From contig NZ_JAHXPB010000006.1 in NCBI RefSeq assembly GCF_023147505.1, forward strand, positions 1-64,000: a DNA stretch of 64,000 nt, written 5' to 3'. The notes under the pieces were generated by a model. It searched no databases and was not told where the DNA came from. It saw only the letters and a program-made list of their open reading frames with translations. Origin of the DNA: Brevundimonas sp. EYE_349. GTDB lineage: Bacteria > Pseudomonadota > Alphaproteobacteria > Caulobacterales > Caulobacteraceae. The position numbers were made by a program, and so were the translations under genes. Shown in pieces: positions 26,090 to 35,855 of the stretch. How positions within the stretch are numbered: the stretch's first letter is position 1; every line of letters begins with the position of its first letter.

Positions 26090-27535
26090 ATGAACAGAGC
26101 CCGCCGCGCCCGCATCGTCGCGACCCTGGGGCCCGCGAGCCGCGCGCCCAGCACCGTCAAGGCGCTGGCCCAAGCCGGGGTGGACGTGTTCCGCCTGAAC
26201 TTCAGCCACGGTTCGCACGAGGATCACGCCGCCGCCCTCAAGGCGGTGCGCGGCGCAGAGATGGCGTTGCAGCGTCCGTTGGGCGTGCTTGCCGACCTGC
26301 AGGGGCCCAAGCTGCGGCTGGGGCGGTTCAAGGACGTCGAGATCGCGGTCAAGGCAGGCCACACGATGCGTTTCGACCTGGACCCGACGCCGGGCGACGA
26401 AACGCGGGTGCAGATGCCGCATCCCGAAATCTTCAAGGCCCTGCGACCCGGGATGCTGCTGCTGCTGGACGACGGCCGGGTGCGCCTGCGCGTCGGCGAA
26501 CGCACCGACGACTGGGCCGACGTGACGGTCGAGAGCGGCTCCAAACTGTCGGACCGCAAGGGCGTGGCCGTGCCGGAGGCGGTGATCCCGGTGTCGGCTC
26601 TGACGCCCAAGGACCGCGAAGACCTGGCCTTCGCGCTGCGGATGGGCGTGGATTGGGTGGCTCTGAGCTTCGTGCAGAAACCCGAGGACATGGCCGAGCT
26701 GAAGCGGATCGTGAACGGTCAGGCGGCGTGCCTGGCCAAGATCGAGAAGCCGGCGGCTCTGGCTGATCTGGAGGCCATCCTCGACTATTGCGACGGGGTC
26801 ATGGTCGCGCGCGGCGACCTGGGGGTCGAACTGGACCCCGAGGACGTGCCGGTGGCGCAGAAACAGATCGTGCGCGCGGCCCGCAATCGCGGCGTGCCGG
26901 TGATCGTTGCGACCCAGATGCTGGAATCCATGACCAGCGCGCCCGCCCCGACCCGCGCCGAGGCCACCGACGTGGCCAACGCCGTGTATGAAGGCGCCGA
27001 CGCCCTAATGCTGTCGGCCGAAACGGCGTCGGGCGACTATCCGCTGGAATCCGTGGGCATCATGAGCCGGATCATCGAACGGGTCGAACGCGATCCGATG
27101 TGGCCCAGCCTGATGGGCGCGGAACACGCCGGCATGGACGAACATGACGTGGACGCCCTCGTCGGCGCCGCGCGCATGGCCGCCAATGCGCCCTCGACAG
27201 GCTGTCTGGTGGTGTTCACGACGCTGGGCGGCACCGCCAGACGGATGGCGCGCGAGCGGCCGTTGAAGCCCATCCTGGTGCTGACGCCCAATCCGAATAC
27301 CGCGCGCCGGCTGGCCCTGGTCTGGGGACTGGAGCCGCGCCTGGGCGAGCAACCGGATTCGCTGGAGGCGGTCACGGACGATGCGGTGAACAGCGCCGTG
27401 CGATATGGTTTAGCCGATCCGGGCCAGCGCATCCTGATCCTGGCCGGAACGCCGTTCGGGGCGCCAGGCGCGGCCAATCTGCTGCGACTGGCCCATGCGC
27501 CGGCGGCGACGTCGAAGGGCCGCAAGCGGAGCTAA
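26090..27535 (+). CDS. pyk: pyruvate kinase
   Basis: A 481-residue cytoplasmic enzyme converting phosphoenolpyruvate and ADP to pyruvate and ATP. It shows the N-terminal ARIVATLGPASR and FRLNFSHGSHEDH, the LADLQGPKLRLG loop, AKIEKP with the catalytic Lys, and VMVARGDLGVEL and MLESMTSAP in the barrel. A C-terminal regulatory domain follows. The stop codon overlaps the convergent Gfo/Idh gene. Confidence 0.95.
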   Translation: MNRARRARIVATLGPASRAPSTVKALAQAGVDVFRLNFSHGSHEDHAAALKAVRGAEMALQRPLGVLADLQGPKLRLGRFKDVEIAVKAGHTMRFDLDPTPGDETRVQMPHPEIFKALRPGMLLLLDDGRVRLRVGERTDDWADVTVESGSKLSDRKGVAVPEAVIPVSALTPKDREDLAFALRMGVDWVALSFVQKPEDMAELKRIVNGQAACLAKIEKPAALADLEAILDYCDGVMVARGDLGVELDPEDVPVAQKQIVRAARNRGVPVIVATQMLESMTSAPAPTRAEATDVANAVYEGADALMLSAETASGDYPLESVGIMSRIIERVERDPMWPSLMGAEHAGMDEHDVDALVGAARMAANAPSTGCLVVFTTLGGTARRMARERPLKPILVLTPNPNTARRLALVWGLEPRLGEQPDSLEAVTDDAVNSAVRYGLADPGQRILILAGTPFGAPGAANLLRLAHAPAATSKGRKRS

Positions 27536-28568
27536 AGCGCGATCTCGCGCCGTTCCGTCGCGCTGCGCAGGCCCGCGTCGATGATCCGCATCGTCGTCAG
27601 GGCCTGATCGGCGGGGACGGGCGGCAGGCCCTGCCGCTGATCGCGTCCCGCATTGCGGCGTAGAAGGCTGGATAGTCGCCACGCTCTGGGCTCGGGGTCG
27701 AGTGCACCGGGCAACCGTCGATCACCTGAGTCAGAACGCCCGGCGAGGGGTCGACGCCCCAGTCGGCGCCGCCGGGACGCATCCCCGCCTTGGACTGCCC
27801 CTCCTGAGCGTCCAGCCCGTGTTTGACGAAGCTGCCGCCGTCACCATGCACGACGTAGCGCAGGCCGGATTCGGCGGCGAGATGCCCCATGTTCAGGATC
27901 ACTCGCAGCCGGTCGTAGCGCAGCAGGACGTGGGCGTAGTCGATGCCCGTGGCGCCTCGACGCTGGGGCTGAAGGTCGGCATAGACGCCTAGCGGCGGCC
28001 CGAACAACTGCACGGCCTGGTCAATCAGGTGAGGGCCGAGGTCGGCCCAGACCCCGCCGTCGCGCTGGTCCTTCCAGCGGTCGGTGACGATCGGGCGAAA
28101 ACGGTCGTAATGGCTTTCGAACACGGCGACCTCGCCCAACTCGCCCTCGTCGATCAGGCGGCGCAGGGTCAGGAAGTCGGCGTCCCAGCGGCGGTTTTGG
28201 AACACGCTGAACACGCCCGGCGCTGTCTTCGCCACGGCGGCGACGGATTCGGCGTCGGCCAGGGTCGCAGCGAAGGGCTTGTCGACCACGACCGACTTGC
28301 CGGCCTCCAGCGCCGCAATGGCCTGTTCGGCGTGCAGGGCGTCGGGCGTGGCGACGACGATCAGGCCGATGTCATCGCGCGCCAACGCCGAGCCTAGACT
28401 AGGCAAGACCTCGACCTCGGGCAGGTCCGCGTGCACGGCCTCGGGCCGGGACGAGACGACGGCGCGCAGGTTCAGGCCTGGCGTGGCCGCGATCAGGGGC
28501 GCATGGAAGGTCTGGCCCGCCAGGCCGTAGCCTATGACAGCGACGCCGATCGGATCGTATAAGGTCAT
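27532..28568 (-). pseudogene. Gfo/Idh/MocA family oxidoreductase, frameshifted near the 3' end
   Basis: NAD(P)-dependent sugar-type oxidoreductase. The Rossmann motif GYGLAG, the DKPFA motif (the family EKP position) and the C-terminal sheet are all present. The main frame runs from the ATG at 28568 to RDAISG and then reads out of frame to a stop at 27597. The missing C-terminus (GLPPVPADQALTTMRIIDAG and on, ending EIAL at 27532) is intact in the neighbouring frame. A single missing base near 27625-27640 explains this. It may be a real mutation or a sequencing error; about 30 C-terminal residues are affected. Confidence 0.85.
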
Positions 28569-28575
28569 GCCCCGA

Positions 28576-30012
28576 TCAATAGCGGTCCGGGCGCGGGCCA
28601 TCCAGCACATAGGGCACCACCCCGCGCTCGTTCTCCGGCACGTGAAGGGCGCGGTCGATGGGCGGGAAGGCGCGCTGGGTGCAGTCGGTGCGCTCGCAGA
28701 TGCGGCAACTGACGCCGATGCGGGTGGCCGGACCGTTCAGGTCCAGGCCGGCCGCATAGACCAGGGCCGAGGCGTGCTCGACCTCGCACCCCAGCGACAA
28801 GGCGTAGCGGCGGTCGTTGGCCAGGTATGAGCCGCTGGGTTTGGACACGCTGCGGGCGATGGAGATGTAGCGCGACCCGTCCGGCATCTCGGCCAACTGC
28901 ACCCCGATCCGATCAGGCGCCGCAAAGGCTTCATGCACGTTCCACAGCGGGCAGGCGCCGCCGAAACGGGCGAACTGGAACCGTGTCGCGCTGTGGCGCT
29001 TGGTGATGTTTCCAGCCATGTCCACGCGGGCGAAATAGAAGGGCACGCCGCGCCAGCCCGGTTTCTGCAGGGTCGACAGCCGGTGGCAGACCTGTTCGAA
29101 ACTGACCTGGAAACGGGTCAGTAGCCGGTCGATGTCGTGCTTTTCTTCCCGCGCCGCCTCCAGGAAGGCGCGATAGGGCAAGAGCAGCGCGCCCGCCGCA
29201 TAGTTGGCAAGGCCGACGCGAGCCACCGCGCGCGCGGCGTCGGTGCGGAAGGCGGCCTGATCCAGTTCCGCCTCGATCAGGTCGCGGAAGGACAGCAGGG
29301 ACAGCTGGTGCGCCAGTTGGAACGACCGGCTGGCCCCCGGCTGCCAGGCGTCCAGCGTCAGGACACGGCTGGTCGGATCATAGCGGCGCAGCGCCTCCTG
29401 CCCGGCGGCGTAGACGACCCGCACGCCGTGGGTCTGAGCCAGGGCCGTTTCCAGCGCCCGCTCGACCTGACCCGCCTGCGGCAGGGTCGCCGCCAGCGCC
29501 TCGGCCGCCGTGTCCAGCGCATCGATATAGTTGTCGCGATAGTGGAAGAAGTCGCGCACCTCCTCATAGGGCAACAGGGCGACGCTGGCGCCGTATTCGT
29601 CGCGGCCCAGGGTGTCGTCCAGCGCCTTCACCCGCTCGTCCAGACGGCGGAAGGTCTGGTGCAGCGCCAGGAACTGGCGCGCCAGTCTCGGCAGGTTGGC
29701 GACCGCCTGTTTCAGCTCTGCGGCGGTGGGCGGCTCGGCGCCGCCGGTCGTCGGCCCGGCGATGTCGGTCGTGGCTTCGCGCAGGTCGGCCAGCAGTCGC
29801 GCGTCGCCCTCCAGATCGAACAGGCTGGCGTCCACATGGAAGGCGCGGGTCAGGGCGATCAGCACCCGGGCGGTGGCCGGCCGCTGGTTCGTCTCGATCT
29901 GCGACAAATAGGAGGGCGACAGGCCCAGACGTTCGGCGCACGCCTCAAGCGTCCAGCCGCGCGCCTCGCGCAGCTTGCGAAGTTTTGCGCCGAGAAAAAG
30001 CTTCTCAGCCAT
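28576..30012 (-). CDS. pccR: ScfR-family short-chain acyl-CoA regulator, PccR-like
   Basis: A 478-residue regulator. An XRE-type helix-turn-helix lies at about 8-65 ([20 protein letters not shown], then SYLSQIE). A central IrrE/ImmA-like helical region follows, and then the C-terminal ScfR domain with clustered cysteines ([15 protein letters not shown]). In Rhodobacter the family member PccR senses propionyl-CoA and controls the propionyl-CoA carboxylase gene. Here it is divergent from pccB, with TTTGCAAA-like sites between. It is separated by seven bases from the Gfo/Idh gene. Confidence 0.85.
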   Translation of the reverse strand: MAEKLFLGAKLRKLREARGWTLEACAERLGLSPSYLSQIETNQRPATARVLIALTRAFHVDASLFDLEGDARLLADLREATTDIAGPTTGGAEPPTAAELKQAVANLPRLARQFLALHQTFRRLDERVKALDDTLGRDEYGASVALLPYEEVRDFFHYRDNYIDALDTAAEALAATLPQAGQVERALETALAQTHGVRVVYAAGQEALRRYDPTSRVLTLDAWQPGASRSFQLAHQLSLLSFRDLIEAELDQAAFRTDAARAVARVGLANYAAGALLLPYRAFLEAAREEKHDIDRLLTRFQVSFEQVCHRLSTLQKPGWRGVPFYFARVDMAGNITKRHSATRFQFARFGGACPLWNVHEAFAAPDRIGVQLAEMPDGSRYISIARSVSKPSGSYLANDRRYALSLGCEVEHASALVYAAGLDLNGPATRIGVSCRICERTDCTQRAFPPIDRALHVPENERGVVPYVLDGPRPDRY

Positions 30013-30098
30013 TTGCAGTTTTGCAAATCATAAGAAAATCCTTTGCAAGTCGGCGCAGTTCCACACTTTTTGCAAAGTTGCGTTTGCATGTTTGCAAT
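30012..30098. promoter_or_regulatory. array of TTTGCAAA-like sites, probable PccR operator
   Basis: Six copies of a TTTGCANN core occur in the pccR/pccB divergent region: 30012, 30020 (exact TTTGCAAA), 30042, 30069 (exact), 30083 and 30091. Two pairs are directly abutting at 8-base spacing. TTTGCAAA is the motif reported for PccR in Rhodobacter. The first copy overlaps the pccR start codon, suggesting autoregulation. Confidence 0.75.
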
Positions 30099-30143
30099 GA
30101 AGGCGCCACGCCTTCCTCCACGAACAAGAGGCGTAAATCCATC

Positions 30144-31679
30144 ATGACTCAAGCCATCCTTGAAGAACTGGAGCGTCGTCGCGCCGCCGCGAAACTGGGC
30201 GGCGGGGAAAAGCGTATCGCCGCCCAGCACGCCAAGGGCAAGCTGACGGCGCGCGAACGCATCGACGTGCTGCTGGACGAGGGCTCCTTCGAGGAGACCG
30301 ACATGTTCGTGGAGCACCGCAGCCACGATTTCGGCATGCAGGATCAGCGCATCCCCGGCGACGGGGTGGTGACGGGGCGCGGGACTATCGGCGGGCGGCT
30401 GGTCTATGTCTTCTCCAAGGACTTCACCGTCTTCGGCGGCTCGCTGTCGGGCGCCCATGCGGCGAAGATCGTCAAGCTGCAGAAGATGGCCCTGACCACG
30501 GGCGCGCCGATCATCGGCCTGTTCGACGCGGGCGGCGCGCGCATCCAGGAGGGGGTCGAGAGCCTGGCGGGTTACGCCGATATCTTCCTGCAGAACACGC
30601 TGGCCAGCGGCGTCATTCCCCAGATCAGCGTGATCATGGGCCCGTGCGCAGGCGGCGACGTCTATTCGCCGGCCATCACCGACTTCATCTTCATGGTTAA
30701 GGACACGTCCTACATGTATGTGACCGGCCCCGACGTGGTGAAGACGGTCACCAACGAGGTGGTCAGCCATGAGGATCTGGGCGGCGCCCGCGTCCATGCC
30801 GGCAAGTCGGGCGTGGCGGACGGGGCGTTCGAGAACGATCTGGAGGCCCTGTCGGAGGTGCGCCGCCTGATCGGCTTCCTGCCGCTGTCGAACCGTGAAA
30901 AGCCGCCAGTGCGCGAAAGCTATGACGAGCCCGAGCGGGACGAGCCGTCGCTGGACACCCTGATCCCGGCCAACCCGAACCAGCCCTATGACATGAAGGA
31001 GCTGATCCTGAAGGTGGTCGACGAGGCCGACTTCTTCGAGATCGGGGCCGACTTCGCCAAGAACATCATCACCGGCTTCGGGCGGCTGGACGGCCAGACG
31101 GTCGGGATCGTCGCCAACCAGCCCCAGGTGCTGGCGGGCGTGCTGGACATCGATTCAAGCCGCAAGGCCGCGCGGTTCGTGCGTTTCTGCGACGCCTTCG
31201 ACATTCCGCTGGTGACGCTGGTGGACGTGCCGGGCTTCATGCCGGGCACCAAGCAGGAATACGGCGCCCTGATCAAACACGGCGCCAAGCTGCTGTTCGC
31301 CTATGCCGAGGCGACCGTGCCGAAACTGACCCTGATCACGCGCAAGGCCTATGGCGGCGCCTATGACGTGATGAGCTCCAAACACCTGCGCGGCGACGTC
31401 AACTACGCCTGGCCCACCGCCGAGATCGCCGTCATGGGCGCCAAGGGGGCGGTCGAGATCATCTTCCGCAAGGAGGCGGGCGACCCGGCGGCCCTGGCCG
31501 CGCGCGAGGCTGAATACAAGAACCGCTTCGCCAACCCCTTCGTGGCGGCGGGCCTGGGCTACATCGACGACGTCATCATGCCGCACGGGACGCGGCGTCG
31601 GCTGGTGAAGGCGCTGCGGACGCTGAAGAACAAGGTCCAGGAGAACCCCTGGAAGAAGCACGACAACATTCCGCTTTAA
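30144..31679 (+). CDS. pccB: propionyl-CoA carboxylase beta subunit (carboxyltransferase)
   Basis: A 511-residue carboxyltransferase that moves CO2 from biotin to propionyl-CoA. It shows the N-terminal [17 protein letters not shown], the acyl-CoA oxyanion segment around [15 protein letters not shown], and the C-terminal [18 protein letters not shown] and [11 protein letters not shown] chose the ATG at 30144; the frame is open for about 160 bases upstream but covers the operator array. It is first gene of the operon that runs through mce. Confidence 0.95.
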   Translation: MTQAILEELERRRAAAKLGGGEKRIAAQHAKGKLTARERIDVLLDEGSFEETDMFVEHRSHDFGMQDQRIPGDGVVTGRGTIGGRLVYVFSKDFTVFGGSLSGAHAAKIVKLQKMALTTGAPIIGLFDAGGARIQEGVESLAGYADIFLQNTLASGVIPQISVIMGPCAGGDVYSPAITDFIFMVKDTSYMYVTGPDVVKTVTNEVVSHEDLGGARVHAGKSGVADGAFENDLEALSEVRRLIGFLPLSNREKPPVRESYDEPERDEPSLDTLIPANPNQPYDMKELILKVVDEADFFEIGADFAKNIITGFGRLDGQTVGIVANQPQVLAGVLDIDSSRKAARFVRFCDAFDIPLVTLVDVPGFMPGTKQEYGALIKHGAKLLFAYAEATVPKLTLITRKAYGGAYDVMSSKHLRGDVNYAWPTAEIAVMGAKGAVEIIFRKEAGDPAALAAREAEYKNRFANPFVAAGLGYIDDVIMPHGTRRRLVKALRTLKNKVQENPWKKHDNIPL

Positions 31680-31690
31680 GGGCGCTGAAC

Positions 31691-32485
31691 ATGACGGTTG
31701 TCTGTGTGGAAAAAGCTCGGTCTCTAAAAGCCAAGGTAGTGATGGTCACTTTGGTCTGTGCGGTCGCTACCGCATCGGCCAGTGGGGCGGCCAGCGCCTG
31801 CTCATCGGTAAAATTCGGAGACGATGGTCGTTACGTCGGAAGTGATCTGCCGACCCAGATCGCTGCCAAGGCTGAAACCATCCAAATCGTGAGGGTGGTG
31901 GCCAAATACCTCGTCAACCGAACCTATTCGGAGGGTTCGTGGTATCTCAATTATGGAGATTTGAAGGTGCCTTCGGACTATCCCGAATTCACCGACGAGT
32001 TCGTGTTCAAGCTTGAACCGGTCGAAACGTTAAAGGTCGGCCGGCCCTTACCGGACTATCTCCAGACCGAGGATCTTCGGGTTAGGGGTTTCGGTCCACA
32101 GGTGCTTCCATCGGAGATGTTGCCGGTAGATCGGAGCACGATCAATGCCTTGCCAGATTGGTTGTCGGATCGCCCCGGCGATCAAGGGTTTGCCTTCATC
32201 GCTGCTTCCGACACTGCGGGTTTGGGCGGAGGAGAGTGCGCCAAGCCGTATATTCTTGAAGTTGGCCAAACCTTGCTGGCGTTCCGGAATTCGAATGGGG
32301 GCCTCTATCCGGCCAGTGGCGGGTTTCCGCTTCAAATCGACGTAGAGTTCCGCACTCAGAACCGGGCTCGGGAGCGTTTTCCTCTCAATATGCAGTCCCT
32401 CGTCCCTATCAATGACCCTGAAGACGCCTTTGTGGCGCGCCTGCGTCAGGCGCTTGCATTACGGCCGAACTCAACGCGAAACTGA
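31691..32485 (+). CDS. hypothetical secreted protein inserted in the pcc operon
   Basis: A 264-residue protein I do not recognise. An N-terminal hydrophobic stretch (about 15-33) ending ASACSS looks like a Sec or lipoprotein-type signal. The mature part is rich in aromatic and acidic residues (LNYGDLKVPSDYPEF) and has only two cysteines (C37 and one in GECAKP). GC is visibly lower than its neighbours (27 of 60 bases in 31921-31980, against 43 of 60 in 33001-33060) and it uses rare TTA, CTA and AAA codons. It sits in the operon with gaps of 11 and 8 bases. Recent horizontal acquisition is likely. Confidence 0.7.
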   Translation: MTVVCVEKARSLKAKVVMVTLVCAVATASASGAASACSSVKFGDDGRYVGSDLPTQIAAKAETIQIVRVVAKYLVNRTYSEGSWYLNYGDLKVPSDYPEFTDEFVFKLEPVETLKVGRPLPDYLQTEDLRVRGFGPQVLPSEMLPVDRSTINALPDWLSDRPGDQGFAFIAASDTAGLGGGECAKPYILEVGQTLLAFRNSNGGLYPASGGFPLQIDVEFRTQNRARERFPLNMQSLVPINDPEDAFVARLRQALALRPNSTRN

Positions 32486-32493
32486 GCCTTTCC

Positions 32494-34473
32494 ATGTTCT
32501 CCAAAATCCTCATCGCCAACCGGGGCGAGATCGCGGTTCGGATCATCAAGACCTGCCGCAAGATGGGCATCCAGACGGTGCAGGTCTATTCGGAAGCCGA
32601 CGCCGGGGCGTTGGCGGTCGAGATGGCCGACGAGGCGGTGTTGATCGGGCCGGCGCCGGCGGCGCAGTCCTATCTGCTGGCCGACAAGATCGTCGAGGCG
32701 GTGCGCCAGACGGGGGCGCAGGCCGTGCATCCGGGCTTTGGCTTCCTGAGCGAGAACGCCGGGTTCGCGCGGCGGCTGAGGGACGAGGGGATCGCCTTCA
32801 TCGGCCCGAACCCCGAGGCCATCGAGGCCATGGGCGACAAGATCAGCTCCAAGAAGCTGGCGGCTGAGGCCGGGGTCTCGACCGTGCCGGGCCATATGGG
32901 CCTGATCGAAACGCCGGACGAGGCGGTCAGGATCGCCAACGAGATCGGCTATCCGATCATGATCAAGGCTTCGGCCGGCGGCGGCGGCAAGGGCATCCGC
33001 GTGGCCCATTCGGACGCCGACATGGCCGAGGGTTTCGCGGCGGTGAAGGCCGAGGCGCTGAACGCCTTTGGCGACGACCGGGTCTTCCTGGAGAAGTTCA
33101 TCGTCGATCCGCGCCACATCGAGATTCAGGTGCTGGGCGACAAGCACGGCCATGTGGTCCATCTGTTCGAGCGTGAATGCTCGATCCAGCGCCGCAACCA
33201 AAAGGTCATCGAGGAGGCGCCGTCGCCCCTGCTGGACGAGGCCACCCGCGCGGCCATGGGGGCGCAGGCCGTCGCCCTGGCCCAGGCCGTGAACTATGAC
33301 TCGGCCGGCACGGTCGAGTTCGTGGCGGGGCAGGACAAGAGCTTTTACTTCCTGGAGATGAACACCCGTCTGCAGGTCGAGCATCCGGTGACGGAGCTGA
33401 TCACGGGGGTCGATCTGGTCGAACAGATGATCCGTTCGGCCTGGGGCGAGGCGCTGGCCTTCGAGCAGAAGGACCTGAAGATCAACGGCTGGGCCATCGA
33501 GAGCCGCATCTACGCCGAAGACCCCTATCGCGGCTTCCTGCCGTCGATCGGGCGGCTGGTCCGTTATGAGCAGCCGGAGGAAGGCGATCAGGGCGGCTAT
33601 ACGGTTCGCAATGACTCCGGCGTCCGCGAGGGCGACGAGATCAGCATGTTCTACGACCCCATGATCGCCAAACTGTGCGCCTGGGGCGAGACGCGGGCGG
33701 ACGCGGTCGAGGGCATGGCCCGCGCCCTGGAGGACACCCATCTGGCGGGCCTGGGCCACAATGTGCCCTTCCTGGCGGCGGTGATGGATCAGGACCGGTT
33801 CAAGTCGGGCCAACTGTCGACCAGCTATATCAAGGACGAGTTCCCGGACGGCTTCCACGGGCTGAAGCCGACGGTCGAACAGGAGCGCATCCTGATCGCT
33901 TCGGCCCTGGCGATGCACGAGGTGATCGCCGAGCAGGACGGCGACCCTTCGGACCGCACCGACTGGATCGTGATGATCGACAAGACGCCGCACGGCGTGG
34001 GCCTGTCCTATGACGACGACGAGGAGATGATCCTGACCCTGACGGGCGGCGGCGACATCCGCCTGTCGGACATCGACTGGCGGCCCGGCCTGGCCCAGTT
34101 CAAGGCCGATCTGGACGGCGAGGCTTTCACCGCCGAGGTCAAGCGCGTCGCCGACGGCTTCGACATCCGTCACCGCGCGGCCAGGGCGCGGGTGCGGGTG
34201 CTGCGCCCCCATGTCGCCGAAATGTATGCTCGCCTGCCGGAGAAGGCGGTGGCGGATACCTCGAAGATGGTGCTGTCGCCGATGCCGGGTCTTGTCGTGT
34301 CGATCCCGGTGGTCGTGGGCCAGGAGGTCAAGACCGGCGAGACCGTGGCCATCATCGAGGCCATGAAGATGCAGAACATCCTGAAGGCCGAGCGGGACGG
34401 GGTGGTGAAGGCCGTCGGCGCCAAGGACGGCGATCCCGTGGCGGCGGATGATGTGCTGGTGGAGTTCGGGTGA
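32494..34473 (+). CDS. pccA: propionyl-CoA carboxylase alpha subunit (biotin carboxylase/BCCP)
   Basis: A 659-residue biotin-dependent subunit. The biotin carboxylase domain opens FSKILIANRGEIAVRII and has the ATP-grasp loop KASAGGGGKGIR and MNTRLQVEHPVTE. A BT-type linker follows, then a C-terminal biotinyl domain with the acceptor lysine in EAMKMQN. It pairs with PccB to make methylmalonyl-CoA. Its stop TGA overlaps the mutA start by one base. Confidence 0.96.
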   Translation: MFSKILIANRGEIAVRIIKTCRKMGIQTVQVYSEADAGALAVEMADEAVLIGPAPAAQSYLLADKIVEAVRQTGAQAVHPGFGFLSENAGFARRLRDEGIAFIGPNPEAIEAMGDKISSKKLAAEAGVSTVPGHMGLIETPDEAVRIANEIGYPIMIKASAGGGGKGIRVAHSDADMAEGFAAVKAEALNAFGDDRVFLEKFIVDPRHIEIQVLGDKHGHVVHLFERECSIQRRNQKVIEEAPSPLLDEATRAAMGAQAVALAQAVNYDSAGTVEFVAGQDKSFYFLEMNTRLQVEHPVTELITGVDLVEQMIRSAWGEALAFEQKDLKINGWAIESRIYAEDPYRGFLPSIGRLVRYEQPEEGDQGGYTVRNDSGVREGDEISMFYDPMIAKLCAWGETRADAVEGMARALEDTHLAGLGHNVPFLAAVMDQDRFKSGQLSTSYIKDEFPDGFHGLKPTVEQERILIASALAMHEVIAEQDGDPSDRTDWIVMIDKTPHGVGLSYDDDEEMILTLTGGGDIRLSDIDWRPGLAQFKADLDGEAFTAEVKRVADGFDIRHRAARARVRVLRPHVAEMYARLPEKAVADTSKMVLSPMPGLVVSIPVVVGQEVKTGETVAIIEAMKMQNILKAERDGVVKAVGAKDGDPVAADDVLVEFG

Positions 34474-35855
34474 TGTCATCCTTCGCTACGCCCACGCCGC
34501 TTGAATGGCGTGAGGCGGCCCAGAAGGCCCTGAAGGACCGGCCGCTGGAATCGCTGCTGCATCTGGATGCCGACCAACTGGTGACGCGGCCGCTGTACGC
34601 CGGGGCGACCGGGGTTCAGCCGGTGTTCGCACCCCGTCCATCGGACGCCGAAGGCCGCGCGTGGGATCTGCGCACCTCGGTCGAGGGCGATGACGCCGAG
34701 GCTGTGAACGCCGCCATTCTGACCGATCTGCAGGAAGGGGCGGCGTCGGTATTGATCAGCGGCGGGGTGCTGGCGGATGCGGCGACGCTGGGCCGGGCGC
34801 TGGACGGCGTTGCGCTGGAGCTGGCGCCGGTGGCGCTGGACGCCGGGTTCGCGGGCGTCGAGGCGGCGGAGGCGCTGGCGGTCGTGGCCAAGGGTTCGCC
34901 CCGCGCCATGCTGCGCTTCCATCTGGACCCGATCTCGGCCTTTGCAGAGGCGGGCGGATCGCCGCGCGGGATCGACGACGATCTGGGCGCGGCGGCTGAT
35001 GCGGCCGTGCGCCATGCGGGCGTCTATCCCGACGCCAGCCTGTTCCTGGCCAGCGGGCGCGTGGCGCATGAGGCAGGTGGATCGGCGGCGCAGGAACTGG
35101 CCTTCGCGGCGTCCGGCGCGGTCGCCTATGTGAAGGCGGCGGTCGCGGCGGGTTTGTCGGTCGAGGCGGCGCTGAAGGGCGTGGTCGTCGGCCTGTCGGT
35201 CGATCAGGAATATTTCGACAGCCTGGCGAAGGTGCGGGCCATGCGGCTGATCTGGGCCAATCTGTCCCGCGCGTTCGGGGGGCAGACGCCTGCGGTCATT
35301 GAGGCGAGGTCGTCGCGGCGGATGCTGTCGGCGCGCGACCCTTGGCCCAACCTGCTGCGCCTGACGGCGGCGGGGTTCGCGGGCGCGGTCGGCGGGGCGG
35401 ATGTTGTGGTGCTGGACGGCTTCACCCGCGCCTCAGGGCGGCCCGACGCCTTCGCCCGCAGACAGGCGCGCAATATGCAGTTGGTCCTGATGGAGGAAGC
35501 CAATCTGGGCCGGGTCGACGATCCGGCGGCGGGCAGCTGGTATCTGGACGCGCGGACGCACGATCTGGCCCTGGCAGGCTGGGCCGAGTTCCAGGCCATC
35601 GAGGCCGAGGGCGGTCTGGTGGAGGCGCTGAAGGGCGGCGTCATCCAACCCCGCATCGCACGGGCGCGTCAGGTGCGAGAGGCGGCCTTGAGCCAGGGCG
35701 CGGCCCAGATCGTCGGCGTGACGAAGTACGTCGACGCCGAGGTGCGCGCGGCTCCGGTCGAAGGCGCCGAGGTCGCGGCCGCATCCGTCCAGCTTGTCTG
35801 CGAACCCTTGGCCCCCATCCGCTTCGCCGCATCCTTCGAGGAGGCAGGCCAATGA
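34473..35855 (+). CDS. mutA: methylmalonyl-CoA mutase small subunit
   Basis: A 460-residue paralogue of the mutase barrel ([20 protein letters not shown], then LDQYFD-like and [23 protein letters not shown]). It is non-catalytic in the two-subunit mutase type and partners MutB. It ends soon after the barrel linker and lacks the C-terminal cobalamin-like domain kept by longer MutA proteins (usually about 600 residues or more). ATGA overlap with mutB. Confidence 0.88.
   Translation: MSSFATPTPLEWREAAQKALKDRPLESLLHLDADQLVTRPLYAGATGVQPVFAPRPSDAEGRAWDLRTSVEGDDAEAVNAAILTDLQEGAASVLISGGVLADAATLGRALDGVALELAPVALDAGFAGVEAAEALAVVAKGSPRAMLRFHLDPISAFAEAGGSPRGIDDDLGAAADAAVRHAGVYPDASLFLASGRVAHEAGGSAAQELAFAASGAVAYVKAAVAAGLSVEAALKGVVVGLSVDQEYFDSLAKVRAMRLIWANLSRAFGGQTPAVIEARSSRRMLSARDPWPNLLRLTAAGFAGAVGGADVVVLDGFTRASGRPDAFARRQARNMQLVLMEEANLGRVDDPAAGSWYLDARTHDLALAGWAEFQAIEAEGGLVEALKGGVIQPRIARARQVREAALSQGAAQIVGVTKYVDAEVRAAPVEGAEVAAASVQLVCEPLAPIRFAASFEEAGQ

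Noticed and set aside
32446..34479. A 677-residue minus-strand frame over pccA
   Set aside because: Antisense shadow of a well-conserved enzyme gene; composition is His/Arg/Asp-rich with no fold signature.
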